Part shown: piece after piece, positions 6,787-9,412 of the stretch
How positions within the stretch are numbered: the stretch's first letter is position 1
Layout: each line of letters opens with the position of its first letter
DNA from: Rhizobacter sp.
Lineage (GTDB): Bacteria; Pseudomonadota; Gammaproteobacteria; Burkholderiales; Burkholderiaceae_C
Direction: 5' to 3'
DNA: 9,412 nt
NCBI GenBank assembly: GCA_025360945.1
Contig: JANYBE010000660.1
Span: 1-9,412 of the forward strand
Position numbers and translations under genes: made by a program
Notes under the pieces: generated by a model
Told to the model about the DNA's origin: nothing
The model's input: the letters and a program-made list of their open reading frames with translations, nothing else
Databases searched by the model: none

Positions 6787-7920
6787 TCACTTCAGCAGCT
6801 TGCCTGTGCTGCCGATTACCGTCACGTCGACGAAGCGCGAGCCGACACGCTGCTTCGGCCCGTAGCCGACGCTGATGCCACCGAGGTCGAAGCTGCTCAT
6901 CGATTCCAGCGCCTTGATGAGCTTGCCGCGCGTCGGGTTCGCGCCCGCGCGGCGCAGCCCTTCGACCAGCACCCTGGCGCCCAGGTACTCCTCAAAGTTG
7001 GTGTAGTTGACCGAGGCTGCGGGCGCGAATTTCGCAAGGTGTTCGTGGAACTGCCGGACCACCGGCAGCAGGGCCTGGTACGGAAATGGCACGACCTGGC
7101 TGATGCCCAGACCGCGCGCGTTGTCCAGGCCCGCCAGCTTGACCAGCTCGCCCGGGTCGACCACCGAGATGCTGAATAGCTGCCCGCCGCCGCCCGATTC
7201 GCGGTACTGCTTGACGAAGGCCGCGGCCGGTTTGTTGACAGCGATCATGATCACCGATTGCGCCTTTGCCTCGAGCACCTGCTTGACGGCCGGGCCGACG
7301 GTGTCGGTGTTGCGTTCGTAGGGCGCGGCCACCGCGAGCTTCAAGTTGCGGCGCGCCAGCGCGGCCTCGACGCCGGCGAGACCGGACTTGCCGAACGCAT
7401 CGTCCTGGTACAGCACCGCCACTCGCTGGATACCCTGGGTCGCGAGCTGCTGGACCATGTGCTCGGTCTCGTCGGCATAGCCCGCGCGCAGATGAAAGAT
7501 CCACGGGTTGAACGGGGAACGTAGCGGCTCGCCACCCGAGTACGGCGCGACCAGCGCGATGCCGGCCTGGCCGAGCACGCCTTCCTGCAGCAGCTTACCG
7601 ATGTTGGCCGTACCGGCCATGCCAAAGAGTGCCACGACCTCGGGCCGGGCTACCATCTCGCGCGTCAGCGCGAGTGTCTGATCGACCTTGTAGGCATCGT
7701 CAACGACCAACGTCCTGATGCGCGCGCCGTTGACACCACCTTGCGAGTTGACGAAGTCGAAGTAGGCTTTGCCGCCCACCACCATCTGCTGGCCGGTGGT
7801 CGCGAGCACGCCCGAGAGTGGCGCGATCTGGCCGATTACGACATCGGCGGCACCGGCGCTGCCGGTCGCGGCCAGAGCGCATACCAGCTGCAGCCAGCCA
7901 ATCCGGGTTCTGAGCGACAT
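6787..7920 (-). CDS. Periplasmic branched-chain-amino-acid-type ABC substrate-binding protein (SBP-B)
   Basis: This is an exported Peripla_BP_6 / LivJ-like binding protein of 377 residues. The signal peptide is residues 1-25 (MSLRTRIGW, then a hydrophobic core, with cleavage at AGA|AD). The mature start DVVIGQIAPLSG (26-37) carries the family's ligand loop. Later landmarks are FDFVNSQGGVNG (54-65), ALVAPYSGGEPL (122-133), NPWIFHLRAGY (138-148), VLYQDDAFG (169-177) and RVLVEGLRRAG (316-326). Start: ATG 7920 has AGGAG (7932-7928) 7 bases upstream, inside the end of the permease gene, whose stop lies 2 bases before the ATG. An in-frame extension up to 8265 only overlaps the permease and is rejected. 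It follows livH and livM directly, so it is the likely cognate binding protein of that channel. Here the binding-protein gene follows the permeases instead of preceding them. The ligand is unknown; the hydrolase neighbours hint at an ester-derived or acidic product. Confidence 0.93.
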   Translation of the reverse strand: MSLRTRIGWLQLVCALAATGSAGAADVVIGQIAPLSGVLATTGQQMVVGGKAYFDFVNSQGGVNGARIRTLVVDDAYKVDQTLALTREMVARPEVVALFGMAGTANIGKLLQEGVLGQAGIALVAPYSGGEPLRSPFNPWIFHLRAGYADETEHMVQQLATQGIQRVAVLYQDDAFGKSGLAGVEAALARRNLKLAVAAPYERNTDTVGPAVKQVLEAKAQSVIMIAVNKPAAAFVKQYRESGGGGQLFSISVVDPGELVKLAGLDNARGLGISQVVPFPYQALLPVVRQFHEHLAKFAPAASVNYTNFEEYLGARVLVEGLRRAGANPTRGKLIKALESMSSFDLGGISVGYGPKQRVGSRFVDVTVIGSTGKLLK

Positions 7921-7922
7921 GT

Positions 7923-9002
7923 CTATGCTCCTGTCTTGTTGTTTTGACCGATGGCGCGAAGTCGCCCCACCACGCCGGCGGGGAAGTGGTAGACCGAGAG
8001 CACGAACATGATGCCCAGCCACAGCAGCCAGCGGTCCGGCGAGACCAGTTGCGACAGCACCGGCACGCCGTCGACCAGACCGGCACCGAGCTTCATCAGA
8101 TCCTGCAGATAGCTCTGCGCGAGCACGAACAGCGCGCTGCCGACGACCGCACCGTAGACCGTGCCCATGCCGCCGATCACGACGATCAGCAGCACGTCCA
8201 GCATGATCTCGAACGACAGCGTCGTGTCGGGTCCGTTGTAGCGCAGCCAGAGCGCGAGCAGGCAACCGGCGAGCGTCGCGAACAGCGCCGACAGCACGCT
8301 CGCCAGAGTGCGATAGACGACGGTGCGGTAGCCGATCGCCTCGGCGCGAAAGTCGTTCTCCCGGATCGCCTGCAAGACACGGCCGAACGGCGAGTTGACG
8401 ATGCGCAGTAGCGCGAGCACGTGCAACGCTGCGACGACGAACAGCAGGTAGTAGCTGGCGAAACGGCCGTCAATGCTGGCGCCGAGAATGGGCGCATCGA
8501 GATACGACGTGCCGGGCCGCAAGGCCTCGGGCACTTTGAACGTCAGGCCGTCCTCGCCTCCGGTGAAGTCGGAGAGCTGCGAGGCCAGGCCGAGGAAGGC
8601 CGACGCGACCGCAAGCGTGATCATCGCGAAGAAGATCGCCTTCACGCGCAGGCTGAACAGCCCGATCAGCAGCGACAGCCCCAGCGAGATCGCGAGCGCC
8701 GTGGCGATGCCCAACGCGACCGAACCCCAGCTGGCGCTGAGCCGCGTGCAGGCAATCGCCACGCCGTAGGCGCCGATTCCGAAGAACATCGTGTGCGCGA
8801 AGCTGACGATGCCGGTGTAGCCGAGTAGCAGGTCGAACCTCGCGACCAGCACGATGAAGACGATGATCTTCGCCGCGACGTTGAGCGCCTTGGTGCCCGG
8901 AAACAGGAACGGCGTGAACGCAAGGCCGAGCGCGATTGCGACGAGCAGCAATGCGAGCCAGCGGTTGCGCGGCAGGTCGTGGGAGAGGAGGCGGTTCAGC
9001 AT
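7923..9002 (-). CDS. livM: LivM-type ABC transporter permease
   Basis: This is an inner-membrane permease of the branched-chain-amino-acid (HAAT) ABC family, 359 residues, matching the usual LivM length. Hydrophobic segments recur from residue 15 (LALLLVAIALGLAF) through about 335, consistent with 8-10 transmembrane helices. Family landmarks are GYTGIVSFAHTMFFGIGAYG (61-80), TGGEDGLT (147-154), the cytoplasmic ATPase-coupling loop GRVLQAIRENDFRAEAIGY (207-225), and VIGGMGTVYGAVVG (275-288). It pairs with the LivH-type protein upstream to form the heterodimeric channel; LivG/LivF-type ATPases are needed but lie outside the window. The start is uncertain. ATG 9002 is 5 bases after the livH stop. 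GTG 9011 would give a 4-base GTGA overlap and three more residues. Neither has a good Shine-Dalgarno, so translation is probably coupled to livH. An in-frame extension to 9257 merely reads through livH out of frame. Confidence 0.94.
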   Translation of the reverse strand: MLNRLLSHDLPRNRWLALLLVAIALGLAFTPFLFPGTKALNVAAKIIVFIVLVARFDLLLGYTGIVSFAHTMFFGIGAYGVAIACTRLSASWGSVALGIATALAISLGLSLLIGLFSLRVKAIFFAMITLAVASAFLGLASQLSDFTGGEDGLTFKVPEALRPGTSYLDAPILGASIDGRFASYYLLFVVAALHVLALLRIVNSPFGRVLQAIRENDFRAEAIGYRTVVYRTLASVLSALFATLAGCLLALWLRYNGPDTTLSFEIMLDVLLIVVIGGMGTVYGAVVGSALFVLAQSYLQDLMKLGAGLVDGVPVLSQLVSPDRWLLWLGIMFVLSVYHFPAGVVGRLRAIGQNNKTGA

Positions 9003-9007
9003 CCCAT

Positions 9008-9412
9008 TCACCGGTTCGCCACGGGATACAGGCCTTGCGGCCGCCACAGCAGCACCGCGACCATCAGCCCGATGTTCGAGAACATGGCGATCTTGGGCGC
9101 GAGAAAGCCCGTGTAGTTCGCCATCAGCCCGACCAGCAGAGCGCCGACCATGCAGCCGGTCGTCGAGCCCAGCCCGCCGATGATGATGACGATGAAGATC
9201 AGCACGTTCACTTGCGAGCCGATCTGGGGCAGCACGCCGTGCTGGTAGATGCCCCACAGCGCGCCGCCCAGGCCGGCGAGCGCCGAGCCGGCAACGAACA
9301 CGCCGACGAACAGGCGCCGGATGCGATAGCCCAGGCTCTCGACCATCTCGCGGTCCTGCACGCCGGCGCGGATCAGCAGGCCGAGCTTGGTGCGGTTCAG
9401 CGTGAACAGCAT
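9008..9412 (-). CDS. livH: LivH-type ABC transporter permease, C-terminal part (5' end beyond window)
   Basis: This is the last 134 residues of a LivH-type inner-membrane permease. The family runs to about 290-300 residues, so roughly the first half lies past the right edge, and the Met at the edge is internal. Visible are the ATPase-coupling loop LGLLIRAGVQDREMVESLGY (10-29), then VFVAGSALAGLGGALWG (38-54), VLIFIVIIIGGLGS (70-83), and MVGALLVGLMANYTGFLAP with a final hydrophobic segment ending LLWRPQGLYPVANR. The GGLGS and WRPQGL motifs are typical of LivH. It is the upstream partner of livM, with only a few bases between them. Confidence 0.93.
   Translation of the reverse strand: MLFTLNRTKLGLLIRAGVQDREMVESLGYRIRRLFVGVFVAGSALAGLGGALWGIYQHGVLPQIGSQVNVLIFIVIIIGGLGSTTGCMVGALLVGLMANYTGFLAPKIAMFSNIGLMVAVLLWRPQGLYPVANR

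Noticed and set aside
6121..7179. A 352-codon plus-strand open frame
   Set aside because: It spans the antisense of two genes (hydrolase and SBP-B) and the gap between them, and has no family motif. It is a composition artefact.
6787..8265. Long 492-codon version of SBP-B
   Set aside because: The extension overlaps livM out of frame and would put the signal peptide inside the protein; ATG 7920 has a good ribosome site.
7923..9257. Long 444-codon version of the LivM-type permease
   Set aside because: The extra N-terminal 85 residues are out-of-frame reading of the livH gene; the LivM-like sequence begins at about 9011/9002.

Overview
The window comes from a high-GC genome with strong G/C bias at third codon positions, so many spurious antisense frames are open. 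The very long UvrA and a LivH/LivM-type transport locus suggest a betaproteobacterium of the order Burkholderiales. That placement is inferred from gene types and composition; there is no rRNA or other direct marker.

Layout. (1) Positions 1-3628, minus strand: the first 1209 codons of a giant UvrA. A complete UvrA (two ATPase heads) is followed in the same frame by the start of a second one, and the gene runs off the left edge. (2) 3629-3802: a short divergent intergenic region with a perfect inverted repeat and a Shine-Dalgarno site that favours a TTG start. (3) 3803-4906, plus strand: an exported branched-chain-amino-acid-type substrate-binding protein, here SBP-A. (4) 9412 down to 4908, minus strand: a tightly packed five-gene block in the order livH-type permease (5' end cut by the window edge), livM-type permease, second substrate-binding protein (SBP-B), a cytoplasmic alpha/beta hydrolase, and an exported lipase/depolymerase-like alpha/beta hydrolase. 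SBP-A and the exported hydrolase converge with one base between their stop codons.

How the genes may work together. LivH and LivM form the membrane channel of a HAAT-family ABC importer. SBP-B, and perhaps its paralogue SBP-A, would deliver ligand to it. The two ATPases (LivG/LivF type) are not in the window and would be expected beyond the right edge. The two hydrolases, one exported and one cytoplasmic, suggest that the block handles an ester, amide or polyester: cleave outside, import, cleave again inside. This is an inference from gene order. UvrA is a separate DNA-repair unit.

The points most worth a second look are the tandem UvrA with a degenerate zinc motif and unequal UvrB-contact regions in its two copies, and the transporter-plus-two-hydrolases cassette with two related binding proteins. 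No tRNA, rRNA, CRISPR array, insertion sequence or convincing intrinsic terminator was seen. No stretch longer than 300 bases lacks a gene.
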